A stretch of 64,000 bases of DNA, taken from the NCBI RefSeq assembly GCF_000316195.1, contig NZ_JH994111.1, positions 1,332,840 through 1,396,839 on the forward strand, written 5' to 3'. Source of the stretch: Brachyspira hampsonii 30446. GTDB taxonomy: Bacteria; Spirochaetota; Brachyspiria; Brachyspirales; Brachyspiraceae. Below, one piece after another: positions 8,636-18,797 of this stretch (its first letter is position 1; the number at the start of each line of letters is the position of its first letter). The notes beneath the pieces were generated by a model. It saw only the letters and a list, made by a program, of their open reading frames with translations, searched no databases and was not told the DNA's origin. A program made the position numbers and the translations under genes.

Positions 8636-11242
8636 CTATTGTAATGCAAAACTTCTAGTTTCTATATAAGGAGTTTCATCTGCTATATAAGACTCTACTA
8701 CAATAATATAATTTCCTCTAGGCAAAGATGCCAATTCTTCTTTAGTTATAGTTAATTTAAATACATCATTTTCTAAAACTGCATTATATTCTCTTTCGCC
8801 TCCATTTTGTAATTGAAGCAGAACTTTTACAGTAGTATTAGGGTCTGGAAGCTCCAAAGCATTGTCTGGATAGTTGTATGAAGAAACATAAATATCAATA
8901 TTAATATCATTATTTCTATTTGCTATAGCTGGCATATCAATATCTTCTATCCTGCTCATTTTAGTAGACAGTCTTTCAATCCAATACTCAGCAGTATAAC
9001 TATAATCTTTAAAAGCGGTTAACTCTATATAATTAGCCTTTGAATCTATTCTTGATATAAAGAAAGGTCCGTTTGATATATATGCATGTCCATATTTCTC
9101 TATAAAGTCAATAGCAGCCTGATATCTTTTAACCGCTTCTTCTTTTGTGATGAAATCTTCTATGCCAGCAGGTATATATTCACTGTCTCTCATCTCAATT
9201 AATTTCTCTTTTATATCCGATACACAAGTAGGATTTTTTACATCTATGGAAGTTAAAGACTGATCCTGAGAAATAGTATAAACATTTCCAGATTTAGAGC
9301 CTTCAAGTACAATTTTCATTATAGCTTCATTTATCTCAAAAGGAATAACAGTATTTCTGTTTGGATTTCCTATTTTTGGACTAACTGCTGCAATGGCAAT
9401 TTGTTTGTCCATATCCATAGGCCAATAATAATTTCCATAGAGAGTAAAACTTCCGTCTTCATTTATAATACTTCCAACAGCTCCGTCCATAGCTGAAAGA
9501 TATCTTCCAGCCATAGCAGAATCATAATATTTATCATTTTCATTAGTTTTTGTTATAACATTAGCTATAAATACGCTTCCATACATCAAATCAACTAAAG
9601 AAGATTCTATACCATGATGCCATTTGAAACTTCTAGGCTTAAAATCACATTTCACATAAGCAGTAAGATTATCTGACTTTTGATAAACTAGCTCTCCGTT
9701 TTCATTGACTTTTACAGTAAGACCCTCTTCCCATTTCTGAGTATAAGGGTTATACATCTTAGCATTTTGAGGCACCTTTATAGTACCAACAGGTATTCCA
9801 TTATTTCCAGCTCTCACTCCTATTTCTAAACTATTAGTGTCAGCCTCTCCAAGTATAAATACGGTTTTGGCAGTAGAAGGCGATTCAAAAGTAGCACCCG
9901 CATCCGAACAAGGACCTATCATAATAGCAGAATAAGCATCAGAAAATCCGCCCACACCCACAGGATCCCAAGGACTTATAAACAATGAACCTTGAGCCGA
10001 ATGCTGAAGAACTCTTAATACTTTTTCTCCGTTTCGGTTGGGCTTTATATCTGCACTTCTTATAGACCAATCATTAACACCGTCTCCTACTCCGTAAAGC
10101 ATTCTTCTATTGAATCTCTCTTTATTAGCAACAAAAAACTGAGTCTGAGAGTTTAAATATATTCTTACAGCATCTTCAAGCCCTATTTCCTGCAAACGCA
10201 TATTACCATTCCAATATTCATCAGCAGTCAAAAACCAGCCGTTTGAATTCTTATCGCTTATTCTTGAAGCCTCTTTATTATCATAATTCCAAAACTCAGA
10301 AATATTTCCGCCCGGCATATAATTGCCTTCTCTTACATACATCTGCCTTAATGTAACATCCCACCAAGCTCTTGTTGCACCTGCTCCCCAAGCCTCAGTT
10401 ATAATATTCCATTCATAGTCTTTTGGGTCTGAACCGTATACAACTTGTGTGGATTTATTTCTGTCATATAGCAGCTTTTCTACTTTTATGCCTGTTTTTT
10501 CTATCAAATCAGAAATGGCATTACCTGCAGGAAGCCTTCCTGTTGGGTCATCAACTCTTATAACAAATTTAATGGTTACTATTTCTCCATTATATTTCCA
10601 CCAGCCATTTTCTTTTACTAATTTCCCTCTATTTTCTGGTAAATTAGCAGCTTTTTCCATAGCTTTATTTATATCATTAATTGCTTTCTCTTCATTGCCG
10701 TTTGCTGTCATACCCATTTTTGAAGGGATAAGGTTATATCTGTAAGTACCCGGCTGTCCCGGTGTAGCCTGAGTAAATGAAGGCTCCCCTGCTCCTCTTA
10801 GAATTTCATCAACAAGCTTTTTTCTGTCAATCAAAAAATTCATTGCAAATCTTACTTCTTTTATAGCCAAAGGATTAAAATAAGTTTTACCGTCTCTAGT
10901 TGTAACTGTATATGGGGCTTTATTTGGTACAGGATTAAAAAGCAAAGACCAAGATCCTGAAGGGACTGCATAGGTATCTAATTTTTCCAAATCACTTTCA
11001 CCTAATGACAAATATGTACTTCCATCTATTCCGCTTGCCATTAAATCTGCTCTTCCAGCCGCTACATCTTTGATTGCTATTGTCATATCAGTTCTCACTT
11101 CATATATTATTTTATCTATTAATGCTCCGCCTCTGTCTATTTCTTTTTGCTCAATTTCTTCTTGGTTATTTGAACATGATAAAATTATAATTGATAAGAT
11201 TAGTAAATATACTTTACCCAAAATTTTATTATTTAGTTTCAT
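8636..11242 (-). CDS. Very large family-5 (peptide-type) ABC solute-binding lipoprotein
   Basis: 868 residues. The signal peptide ends in a lipobox (IILSCSNN, Cys at about 23), so this is a lipoprotein. The N-terminal half carries family-5 solute-binding features (KEVRFAMNFLIDRKKLVDEI, and an ATPGQPGTYRYN segment like the opening of OppA-type domains). Residues about 400-640 form a less typical insert before family-like sequence resumes (AIDFIEKYGHAYISNGPFFI). Typical family-5 proteins have 500-600 residues, so this one is unusually large. No permease or ATPase gene lies beside it, so substrate and partner transporter are unknown. A GAGG site precedes the ATG. Confidence 0.75.
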   Translation of the reverse strand: MKLNNKILGKVYLLILSIIILSCSNNQEEIEQKEIDRGGALIDKIIYEVRTDMTIAIKDVAAGRADLMASGIDGSTYLSLGESDLEKLDTYAVPSGSWSLLFNPVPNKAPYTVTTRDGKTYFNPLAIKEVRFAMNFLIDRKKLVDEILRGAGEPSFTQATPGQPGTYRYNLIPSKMGMTANGNEEKAINDINKAMEKAANLPENRGKLVKENGWWKYNGEIVTIKFVIRVDDPTGRLPAGNAISDLIEKTGIKVEKLLYDRNKSTQVVYGSDPKDYEWNIITEAWGAGATRAWWDVTLRQMYVREGNYMPGGNISEFWNYDNKEASRISDKNSNGWFLTADEYWNGNMRLQEIGLEDAVRIYLNSQTQFFVANKERFNRRMLYGVGDGVNDWSIRSADIKPNRNGEKVLRVLQHSAQGSLFISPWDPVGVGGFSDAYSAIMIGPCSDAGATFESPSTAKTVFILGEADTNSLEIGVRAGNNGIPVGTIKVPQNAKMYNPYTQKWEEGLTVKVNENGELVYQKSDNLTAYVKCDFKPRSFKWHHGIESSLVDLMYGSVFIANVITKTNENDKYYDSAMAGRYLSAMDGAVGSIINEDGSFTLYGNYYWPMDMDKQIAIAAVSPKIGNPNRNTVIPFEINEAIMKIVLEGSKSGNVYTISQDQSLTSIDVKNPTCVSDIKEKLIEMRDSEYIPAGIEDFITKEEAVKRYQAAIDFIEKYGHAYISNGPFFISRIDSKANYIELTAFKDYSYTAEYWIERLSTKMSRIEDIDMPAIANRNNDINIDIYVSSYNYPDNALELPDPNTTVKVLLQLQNGGEREYNAVLENDVFKLTITKEELASLPRGNYIIVVESYIADETPYIETRSFALQ

Positions 11243-11398
11243 TAAAAAGCCTCATTATACAAATTAACATAATATATAATAATAGTATAAATGATAAATG
11301 TCAATAAAATAATATCTATAAAATTTGTTTAAAAATATTTTTTATTTTAAAAAAATATAAAATATTTATTATTATAAATAAAATATTTTTTATTAGTA

Positions 11399-11408
11399 GT
11401 ACATGTAC
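11399..11408. promoter_or_regulatory. 10-bp perfect palindrome upstream of the nrd promoter
   Basis: GTACATGTAC is an exact palindrome about 25 bp before the nrdB -35 box. It could be an operator half-site pair. It does not match the NrdR box consensus that I know, so the assignment is tentative. Confidence 0.25.
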
Positions 11409-11432
11409 AATAAATATATAAAAATAAATAAC

Positions 11433-11461
11433 TTGACAAATATAAAAAAGAAAATTAGAAT
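11433..11461 (+). promoter_or_regulatory. Promoter of the nrdB-nrdA operon
   Basis: A perfect -35 box TTGACA (11433-11438), a 17-nt spacer and -10 TAGAAT (11456-11461) lie 43 nt before the nrdB ATG. Confidence 0.65.
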
Positions 11462-11504
11462 AACTAATTAAATTCCAATATGCTTAAAAAGTTAAGAGGA
11501 AATT

Positions 11505-12578
11505 ATGAAGGTAATAGATATAGATAAAAAACCAGAAAGCGAGAAAATATTCTTTGGAGATTTCGGGCATTATATAAGAATAGATTCTGTAAGCCATGAA
11601 ATAGCCAGAAAATTAAAGGAAGCAAGCGAAGGTAATACATGGTTTACTAAAGAAGTTGACTATAAATCTGATAAAACTAGATTTTCTTCACTTCCAGAAG
11701 ATGCTCAAAGGGCTTTCAAACTAAATATAGCATATCAAACTCTAATGGACAGCGGAGTTACAAGCGGATTTTCATCTATATTAAATAGAATAGTAACAAG
11801 TTCAATATGGTCTATACTTTATGCGAGAATAGCTATAGAAGAAACTATACATGCCGAAAGTTATTCTTACGGACTTTCTGAAGTATTCGGTCATCAGGCA
11901 AGCGAAACATTGGATTTAGTATATAATGATGAGTTTGTAAAGCATAGAATGGAAAAAGAAGTAGAATTATTCGGAAAAGTTGATGAATTATGTAATTTAG
12001 AAAACTCTAATGCTCCATTAGATGAAAAAAAGCAATCTATATTAAAATTATTATTAGGAATATATTTACTTGAAGGTATAAAATTCCCATTCTCTTTTCT
12101 TGTAACTTTCACTATAAATAACAGTTATGATAATGCCATAGCAGGATTTACAAAAACTATTAAACTAATAGCACATGATGAGCTTAATGTTCATGTACCT
12201 ACCGGTAAAAATCTAATGACAATATTAAGAAAAGAAACTAATCAAGGTTTTACTCATTTATTTAAAAGCGGCTGGTTTAATGATACAGCTAAAGCAATGG
12301 CAGAATATACTGTAAATGAGGAGATAAAATGGGCTAAATACCTATTTGACGGCAAAGAAGTTTCAGGAATTAATTCTTCAATAAGCGAGCATTTTATTAA
12401 ATATTGGGCAGGCATAAGATTAAGAGATATAGATGTAGAAACAGAATATTTATCTGAGAAGAAGTCTGATATTATAGATTGGTTTAACAGCTATAGAGAT
12501 ATAAATAAACAAAATGCAGCATTACAGGAAACAACTAATACATCTTATCAAAAAGGTGCATTAAAAAACGATTTATAA
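11505..12578 (+). CDS. nrdB: Class I ribonucleotide reductase, small (beta) subunit
   Basis: Holds the metal/radical cofactor that drives reduction of ribonucleotides by NrdA. 357 residues. Recognisable ligands: Asp82 (QTLMDSG), Glu113 and His116 (IEETIH), Glu190 (YLLEGIKF), then Glu226 and His230 (AHDELNVH). The radical tyrosine is Tyr120, four residues after His116 as in E. coli NrdB (His118/Tyr122). Odd point: the last helix reads E-L-N-V-H (ExxxH), one residue longer than the canonical ExxH. The ATG follows AGAGGAAATT. It is followed 45 bp later by nrdA, forming an operon. A Tyr-based class Ia-like cofactor is likely; which metal is used cannot be told. Confidence 0.9.
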   Translation: MKVIDIDKKPESEKIFFGDFGHYIRIDSVSHEIARKLKEASEGNTWFTKEVDYKSDKTRFSSLPEDAQRAFKLNIAYQTLMDSGVTSGFSSILNRIVTSSIWSILYARIAIEETIHAESYSYGLSEVFGHQASETLDLVYNDEFVKHRMEKEVELFGKVDELCNLENSNAPLDEKKQSILKLLLGIYLLEGIKFPFSFLVTFTINNSYDNAIAGFTKTIKLIAHDELNVHVPTGKNLMTILRKETNQGFTHLFKSGWFNDTAKAMAEYTVNEEIKWAKYLFDGKEVSGINSSISEHFIKYWAGIRLRDIDVETEYLSEKKSDIIDWFNSYRDINKQNAALQETTNTSYQKGALKNDL

Positions 12579-12623
12579 TTTATACTTAATTAAAAAATAA
12601 ACAATAATTATCAGGGTAAAATT

Positions 12624-14942
12624 ATGATAGAACTTACAAAAGATAAAAAACATATAATCATTAAAAGGGACGGCAGAGAAGAGCCTTTTAACGATGAAAA
12701 ATTAAGAAAAGTTATAGATTGGGCTACAGAAGGTAAAGAGGCTTTCACTAATAAGCTATTAGAAGGACTCAATATCAAAATCAATGATAAAATGAAAATA
12801 GAAGTATTATATGATGAGCTTATAAATACAGCAGTTAATATGATAAGCCCATTATATCCTATGTATGATACAATAGCAGAAAAACTTTATTTAATGAAAA
12901 TATATAAAGAAACATGTGGGCTTAAGAAAATAGGATCATACCCTCATATAAAAAATTTCTTAAAAAAAGGTATAAAATACAAAATATATGATAAAGATAT
13001 AATAAAACTTTTTACTGATAAAGAATTGGATAAAATCAATTCTATGATAGAGCCTAATAGAGATTTGCTTTTTACATATAAAGGATTAGCCATATTCTAT
13101 AAAAAATACTGTAAAAATATAGGAAATAAAAAATTAGAGCTTCCTCAAATAACATATATGGTAGCTGCTATGTTTTCATTTTATAATGATTATTATAAAG
13201 GTGAAAATAAAGATAAATTAGAAATAAGTAAAACTGAAAGACTTAAATATATAAAAAGAACTTATGACATGCTTTCAAAACATGAAGTAACATTTGCAAC
13301 TCCTAGGATAGCTAATAGTATGACAATAAAGGCCCAGTTGGCAAGCTGTATATTAAATACACCTGATGATGATACTTGGAGTTTGAATCAAACAGACGGA
13401 AATATGGCATTATACTCAAAATTTTCAGGCGGCATAGCTTATGATGCTTCATATATAAGGGCATCTGGTTCTACTATACAAACAAATAGAGGCCGTTCTG
13501 ACGGACCTATACCTTTTATAAAAAGAGTTGAGCAGACTATATCATCTTTTAATCAAGGCGGAGTAAGAAAAGGAGCTTGTGTTATTACTTTTCCTTGGTG
13601 GCATTTAGATGTATTAGACCTTATTATGCTTAAAGATGCAGGAGGCACTGAAGATACTAGGGCTAGAAAATTAGTTTACTCTATTAGAATAAGCAATATA
13701 TTTAGAGATCGTGTTAATAAAGACGGATATGTAACTCTTTTTGATCCTAAAGAAACTCCTCTTCTTAATGAAGAATATGGAGAAAAATTTAATGTTGCTT
13801 ATATGTATTATGAAAGTAAATCTTCTATAAGAAAAAAGAAAATTAGAGCCAAAGATTTATTATTTCAAATATTAAAAGTAAGACAGGAAACAGGAAACTT
13901 ATATCTTACATTTGTAGACAACATTAATGAACAGAATATGGTCAATAGATTTGTAGGAGCTTCCAACCTATGTCAGGAAATAGTAATACCCTCCTACCCT
14001 TCTAAACTCATAAAAGAAAAATATATTATTAATGAAGATGGGGAATATGAAATAGTACAAAGAAAGAAAAGCGGTGAGATAGGTATATGCAATTTGGTTT
14101 CTGTAAATCTAATGTCTTGGGTAAATTTTAGCCCAGAAAAGAAAAAATCATTCTGCTATACTCTTTTAAGGGGCTGTGATAATATAATAGATACTCAATT
14201 TTATCCTGTTAAAGAAGGTGAAATTGCTAATAAAAAAAACAGACCTATAGGAATAGGGGTTATAAATTATGCCAACTTATTAGCCTCCAATAAATTAAAA
14301 TATACAGATAAAGAAGCTTTGGAGTTTACAAATAAAGTTTTTGATGATTTATATTATCATATATACGAAGCCTCTAATATATTGGCTATGGAAAGAGGAG
14401 CTTATAAAACTTTTAATGAATCAAAATGGAAAGACGGACTTACACCTTTTCATATATCATTATTAAACAATAAAAAAAATAATTTAAATGTAACTGTAGA
14501 CAAGGAAAAATGGGATAAGCTGGCTGAAAAAATAAAAGCAAATGGAGTTAGATTTTCATTTCATGGAGCAATAGCCCCTACTGCTACATCAGGAAAGAGC
14601 GTATCTGCAACAGAATCTATAGAACCTATAGTAGATTTATTCTTTGTAGAAGAAGGCATACAAACTCTTCCTAGCTTAGTACCTAATATAAAAAAGAATA
14701 GAGAATATTATCAGAGATGCTGGAATATTCCTGCAAAAACTATAATAGAGCTTGCGGCTGTAAGACAAAGATATATAGATCAGTCTCAATCATTAAATTT
14801 ATATTATGTAAAACCAGAATCTGCTAAAGAACTTTGGGACGATATTCAATATGCTATGGATTTGGGGTTAAAAACTCTTTATTATATGAAAACACCTAAA
14901 TCTAATTTTGAACTTGAAGAAGTATGTGAGTCATGTACATAA
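12624..14942 (+). CDS. nrdA: Class I ribonucleotide reductase, large (alpha) subunit
   Basis: Catalytic subunit making deoxyribonucleotides. 772 residues. An N-terminal ATP-cone (about residues 8-100, beginning IIIKRDGREEPFNDEKLRKV) indicates dATP allosteric control. Catalytic features: the first redox cysteine in AQLASCIL, the SNLCQE loop (Asn-Cys-Glu of the active site), the second redox cysteine in GICNLVSVNLM, the tyrosine pair in TLYYMKT that relays the radical, and a C-terminal CESCT tail whose cysteine pair re-reduces the active site. All key residues are present. It is the second gene of the nrd operon; a terminator follows. Confidence 0.95.
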   Translation: MIELTKDKKHIIIKRDGREEPFNDEKLRKVIDWATEGKEAFTNKLLEGLNIKINDKMKIEVLYDELINTAVNMISPLYPMYDTIAEKLYLMKIYKETCGLKKIGSYPHIKNFLKKGIKYKIYDKDIIKLFTDKELDKINSMIEPNRDLLFTYKGLAIFYKKYCKNIGNKKLELPQITYMVAAMFSFYNDYYKGENKDKLEISKTERLKYIKRTYDMLSKHEVTFATPRIANSMTIKAQLASCILNTPDDDTWSLNQTDGNMALYSKFSGGIAYDASYIRASGSTIQTNRGRSDGPIPFIKRVEQTISSFNQGGVRKGACVITFPWWHLDVLDLIMLKDAGGTEDTRARKLVYSIRISNIFRDRVNKDGYVTLFDPKETPLLNEEYGEKFNVAYMYYESKSSIRKKKIRAKDLLFQILKVRQETGNLYLTFVDNINEQNMVNRFVGASNLCQEIVIPSYPSKLIKEKYIINEDGEYEIVQRKKSGEIGICNLVSVNLMSWVNFSPEKKKSFCYTLLRGCDNIIDTQFYPVKEGEIANKKNRPIGIGVINYANLLASNKLKYTDKEALEFTNKVFDDLYYHIYEASNILAMERGAYKTFNESKWKDGLTPFHISLLNNKKNNLNVTVDKEKWDKLAEKIKANGVRFSFHGAIAPTATSGKSVSATESIEPIVDLFFVEEGIQTLPSLVPNIKKNREYYQRCWNIPAKTIIELAAVRQRYIDQSQSLNLYYVKPESAKELWDDIQYAMDLGLKTLYYMKTPKSNFELEEVCESCT

Positions 14943-14966
14943 AACATATAAATAAAAAATTAAGAT

Positions 14967-15013
14967 AATCAAGTTGACATATTATAATATTATGTTAGCT
15001 TGATTTGTTTTTT
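14967..15013 (+). terminator. Terminator after nrdA
   Basis: AATCAAG (14967-14973) pairs with CTTGATT (14999-15005), and the stem extends inward with G-U pairs (TTGACATA with TATGTTAG). The hairpin is followed by a T-rich tract (TGTTTTTTA). Confidence 0.7.
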
Positions 15014-15101
15014 ATTATATTCTTCTATTATATAGATTATATATATCTGGGTATAGTTTATATAAAAAAGCAAAATTTAAAATTAAATTTCAAATTTTGT
15101 A

Positions 15102-15130
15102 TTGACATAATCTTTTTTCTAGTATATAAA
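15102..15130 (+). promoter_or_regulatory. Promoter of pstS
   Basis: A perfect -35 TTGACA (15102-15107), 17-nt spacer and -10 TATAAA (15125-15130) lie 54 nt before the pstS ATG. I see no clear Pho-box repeat overlapping it, so how phosphate controls it is unknown. Confidence 0.65.
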
Positions 15131-15184
15131 AACTGCGTTAAGCTTGAGAATTAACAAAAAACTATTTCGGAGTGAATCAATATT

Positions 15185-15991
15185 ATGAAAAAGATTTTGA
15201 TTTTCCTAATACTTTCAAGCATGTTCATGCTTATTTCATGTGCAGGCGGTGCCTCAAATCCAAATGATGTAGTAATTACAGGTTCTTCTTCAGTTTCTCC
15301 ATTGATGTTTAAATTGGCGGCAAAGTTTGAAGAGCTTAATCCTGATTACATAGTTAGAATAGAAACTTCTGATTCTACTATAGGAATTCAAGACACTGTA
15401 AACGGAAATAACAATATAGGAATGGCTTCAAGAAATTTAAAAGAAGATGAGCTTTCTGGTCTTGATACTTATTTATTATGTCAGGACGGCATAGTAATTA
15501 TAGCAAATAAAGATGCGGATATAAATCAGATAAGTGAAGAAGAACTTTATAATCTTTATATGATGAATACTGCAGTAAACGGTATAACAAAATCAATATC
15601 AAGAGAAGACGGTTCTGGTACTAGAAGTGCTTTTACAGATTTAACTTTGATAGGCAAAGATAATCCTCTTCCTTCAACAGTAGAAATACTTGATGCTACT
15701 GGAAAGGTTAAAACTTCTATTATGAATGATGCATCAAAAATAGGCTATATATCTTTAGGCTCTATCGATGATACAATAAAGCCTCTGGCATACAAAGCAA
15801 AAGGACAAGATGAATATATTTCTGCTTCTGTAGAGAATATACAGAATAGTTCATATAAACTTTACCGTCCTTTCTACATATTCACCAAAAAGGGAATTGA
15901 GCTTGATGCTGGTACTAAGGCTTTCCTAGATTTCATAAATAGTGAAACAGGAAAAACGGTTATAAATGAAAACGGGTATGTAGCTAGTTAA
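15185..15991 (+). CDS. pstS: Phosphate ABC transporter substrate-binding lipoprotein
   Basis: Captures inorganic phosphate in the periplasm and delivers it to the PstCAB importer. 268 residues. Signal peptide with lipobox (FMLISCAGG, Cys at about 20). The mature domain has the PBP-like/PstS features: ITGSSSVSPLMFKLA near the start, which binds phosphate oxygens, IGMASRNLKEDE, and SREDGSGTRSAF, the phosphate-site loop with the Arg/Asp/Ser set. It is smaller than E. coli PstS and typical of lipoprotein PstS proteins. A terminator separates it from the permease gene, which would give more PstS than membrane components. Confidence 0.92.
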   Translation: MKKILIFLILSSMFMLISCAGGASNPNDVVITGSSSVSPLMFKLAAKFEELNPDYIVRIETSDSTIGIQDTVNGNNNIGMASRNLKEDELSGLDTYLLCQDGIVIIANKDADINQISEEELYNLYMMNTAVNGITKSISREDGSGTRSAFTDLTLIGKDNPLPSTVEILDATGKVKTSIMNDASKIGYISLGSIDDTIKPLAYKAKGQDEYISASVENIQNSSYKLYRPFYIFTKKGIELDAGTKAFLDFINSETGKTVINENGYVAS

Positions 15992-15999
15992 TAAAAAGC

Positions 16000-16043
16000 A
16001 AAGTCGGTATACAAGCAATTAATATTTGTATATCGGCTTTTTT
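16000..16043 (+). terminator. Attenuating terminator between pstS and the permease gene
   Basis: AAAGTCGGTATACAA pairs with TTGTATATCGGCTTT (one G-U pair and a short loop), followed by T6. As the pst genes downstream are on the same strand without an obvious strong promoter, partial read-through is likely. Confidence 0.75.
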
Positions 16044-16114
16044 ATTATTACTAAATTTTTTTATATAAAATTTTTATTATAAAAAATTAATAACAAAAAA
16101 ATAGGATATATATT

Positions 16115-17905
16115 TTGAATAACAATATTAATAAACATATAATTAATGAAATTGCAGATAATATTATGAGATATATATTTTTTATATGTTCTATATTTTC
16201 AGTTATAGTTGTATTTTCAATATGTATTTTTATATTTATCTACAGCATTCCAATATTTAAAGAAGTAGGATTTTTAAATTTTGTTTTTGGTATGAATTGG
16301 TCTCCTTCATCAAAAGAGTTTGGAATATTTCCGATGATAGTAGGCTCTGTATATATAACAATTCTCTCTACAATTATTGGAGGAGGATTCGGATTTTTTA
16401 CAGCAGTTTATATATCGATGTTTGCACCATCAAAATTAAAAACAATATTATCACAGGTTATAGATTTACTTGCTGGAATACCATCAATAGTTTACGGATT
16501 TTTTGGAATGGCGGTATTAGTGCCTTTTCTAAAAAATATATCTCCAAACAATATTGGCGAAGGAGTTTTAGCAGGTTCTATAATACTTGCGGTTATGATA
16601 CTTCCTACTATAACATCTATTACCAAATATAATTTAGAGGCAGTATACAAATATTATTATGACGGAGCTATAGCATTGGGCAATACTCATTCTCAGGCTA
16701 TTTTCGGCGTTATAGTAAAAGCTGCAAAATCTGGTATATTTTCGGCTATAGTGCTTGGTATGGGAAGAGCTATAGGAGAAACTATGGCGGTTATGATGGT
16801 TGCTGGAAATGCTCCTTTTATACCTAAAGATTTATTTTCGTATTTCAGAACTATGACTATTAATATAGCTTTGGAAATGGGATATGCTACTGGTATTCAT
16901 AGGTCGGCATTAATTGCAACGGCATTTGTACTTCTCATTTTTATACTTATAATCAATATTATTCTCTCTCTATTAAAAAGAAATAATTTATATTTTTCAT
17001 TTTCTTTAAGCAGTTTATTTAGTAGAAATAAAGAATTAAAAAATGATATAAATAATTTCTCTTTTAAAAATATAGATATGAGAGTGTCAACAGTAAAAGC
17101 GGATATACTTAAATATATTTCTATAATAGCTTCTATAATAGCAACACTTTTTCTTGTATTCATAGTAGTGTTTATACTTGTAAGAGGATTGCCTCATATT
17201 AACTTTAATCTTTTATTTGGAAAAAGCAATAATTCTCAAATGACGCTTCTACCTGCTATAGTCTCTACTGCTATGATACTTTTTATGTCATTAATAATAG
17301 CAATACCTCTTGGAGTTTTTGCGGCAATTTATTTGACAGAATATTCAAAGGCTAAAAGCAAATTAATATCAGTTATAAGAATATTTACTGATAGTTTGTC
17401 TGGCATACCTTCAATAGTATTCGGGCTTTTTGGTATGCTTGTATTTGCAAATCTTTTTGGTATAGGAAGAAGTATATTAGCAGGTTCTCTAACATTAGTT
17501 TTGATAATACTTCCTTCTATAATAAGGCAGACTGAAGAGACATTATTATCAATTCCTTCAAGTCTTCGTGAGGGAAGTTTGGCACTTGGAGCTTCTAAAG
17601 TGAGAACTATATTTAAGATAGTGCTTCCATGCGGTTTTTCTGGAATAATGACTTCTGTTATACTAAGCATTGGAAGAATAGTAGGAGAAAGTGCCGCATT
17701 AATATATACTGCTGGGGCTGTAAGATATATGCCTAGAGGATATTTAAGTTCTGGAAGTACATTTTCTGTTATGATGTGGATGTTTTCAAGCGAGGGGCTT
17801 TATATTAATCAAACTTTTGCTACGGCTAGTATTCTTCTTATTATGGTTATATTTCTTAATGCTTTATTATTCTTTGTAAATAAAAAGCTGAAAAAAGATT
17901 ATTAA
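16115..17905 (+). CDS. pstCA: Fused phosphate permease PstC-PstA
   Basis: One 596-residue protein carries both channel subunits of the phosphate importer. Residues about 15-295 are PstC-like ([16 protein letters not shown] and [15 protein letters not shown]), followed by a polar linker (about 295-325). Residues about 330-590 are PstA-like ([16 protein letters not shown], the EAA-type segment [20 protein letters not shown] and [16 protein letters not shown]). Each half has about six membrane helices. In most bacteria these are two genes; a single open frame with no stop in the linker shows a true fusion here. The start is TTG, 8 nt after AGGA. PstB follows. Confidence 0.9.
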   Translation: MNNNINKHIINEIADNIMRYIFFICSIFSVIVVFSICIFIFIYSIPIFKEVGFLNFVFGMNWSPSSKEFGIFPMIVGSVYITILSTIIGGGFGFFTAVYISMFAPSKLKTILSQVIDLLAGIPSIVYGFFGMAVLVPFLKNISPNNIGEGVLAGSIILAVMILPTITSITKYNLEAVYKYYYDGAIALGNTHSQAIFGVIVKAAKSGIFSAIVLGMGRAIGETMAVMMVAGNAPFIPKDLFSYFRTMTINIALEMGYATGIHRSALIATAFVLLIFILIINIILSLLKRNNLYFSFSLSSLFSRNKELKNDINNFSFKNIDMRVSTVKADILKYISIIASIIATLFLVFIVVFILVRGLPHINFNLLFGKSNNSQMTLLPAIVSTAMILFMSLIIAIPLGVFAAIYLTEYSKAKSKLISVIRIFTDSLSGIPSIVFGLFGMLVFANLFGIGRSILAGSLTLVLIILPSIIRQTEETLLSIPSSLREGSLALGASKVRTIFKIVLPCGFSGIMTSVILSIGRIVGESAALIYTAGAVRYMPRGYLSSGSTFSVMMWMFSSEGLYINQTFATASILLIMVIFLNALLFFVNKKLKKDY

Positions 17906-17948
17906 GAATATTAATATTATTAATAAAATGGAGGTTAATATATATCAT

Positions 17949-18746
17949 ATGACTAAAGAATTAAACTCTAATATAAACTTTGATTTTAATATTGATAAAG
18001 TTATAAAAACTCAGAATCTAAATCTGTATTATGAAAGTTTTCAAGCATTAAAAAATATTAATATAGATATAAATAAAAACAGCACAACTGCATTTATAGG
18101 TCCTTCAGGCTGCGGCAAGTCTACCCTATTAAAAACTTTTAACAGAATGAATGATTTAGTTGCAAACTGCAAAATAGAAGGTGATATAGAAATAGCAGGA
18201 GTTAATATTTATAATAAAAATGTTAATGTATCATATTTAAGAAAGAATGTTGGAATGGTATTTCAAAAGTCCAATCTTTTTGCTATGAGTGTTTATGATA
18301 ATATAGCTTACGGACCTAGAACATTCGGAATAAAAAAGAAATCAGAACTTGATGATATAGTAGAATACAGTTTAACAAAAGCAGCTATTTGGGACGATAT
18401 AAAAGACAGGCTTAATAAAAATGCTTTAGGACTTTCTGGAGGACAGCAGCAGAGACTATGTATAGCAAGAGCATTATCCGTAAATCCAAAAATACTTCTT
18501 ATGGACGAACCTACAAGTGCATTAGACCCTATAAGTACGGGTAAAATAGAAGACCTTATTAATGAACTTAAAAATGAATACACTATTGTAATAGTTACTC
18601 ATAATATGCAGCAGGCTATGAGAGTATCTGATAAAACTGCATTCTTTCTATTTGGTGAAATAGTAGAATATGATGATACAGAAGAAATATTCTCTAAACC
18701 TAAAGATGAAAGAACAGAAAAATATATTACAGGAAGATTCGGATAA
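17949..18746 (+). CDS. pstB: Phosphate ABC transporter ATPase
   Basis: Powers phosphate import through PstCA. Shows Walker [11 protein letters not shown]-loop [12 protein letters not shown] signature LSGGQQQR, Walker [13 protein letters not shown] and the switch histidine in VTHNMQQAM. The residues around the Walker A ([20 protein letters not shown]) are diagnostic of PstB rather than other ABC ATPases. An in-frame ATG lies at 17928, but it is embedded just before GGAGG (17930-17934) and has no Shine-Dalgarno of its own. The ATG at 17949 is preferred, although its 14-nt spacing is long. Confidence 0.93.
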   Translation: MTKELNSNINFDFNIDKVIKTQNLNLYYESFQALKNINIDINKNSTTAFIGPSGCGKSTLLKTFNRMNDLVANCKIEGDIEIAGVNIYNKNVNVSYLRKNVGMVFQKSNLFAMSVYDNIAYGPRTFGIKKKSELDDIVEYSLTKAAIWDDIKDRLNKNALGLSGGQQQRLCIARALSVNPKILLMDEPTSALDPISTGKIEDLINELKNEYTIVIVTHNMQQAMRVSDKTAFFLFGEIVEYDDTEEIFSKPKDERTEKYITGRFG

Positions 18747-18797
18747 TTTATACTTTTTATACTATTTATTTTATAAAAACAAATGGAGAAACAATAG

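Noticed and set aside
11330-11390. Imperfect A/T hairpin between the large lipoprotein gene and nrdB
   Set aside because: Stem of only A-T pairs with bulges in an extremely AT-rich gap; cannot be told from chance.
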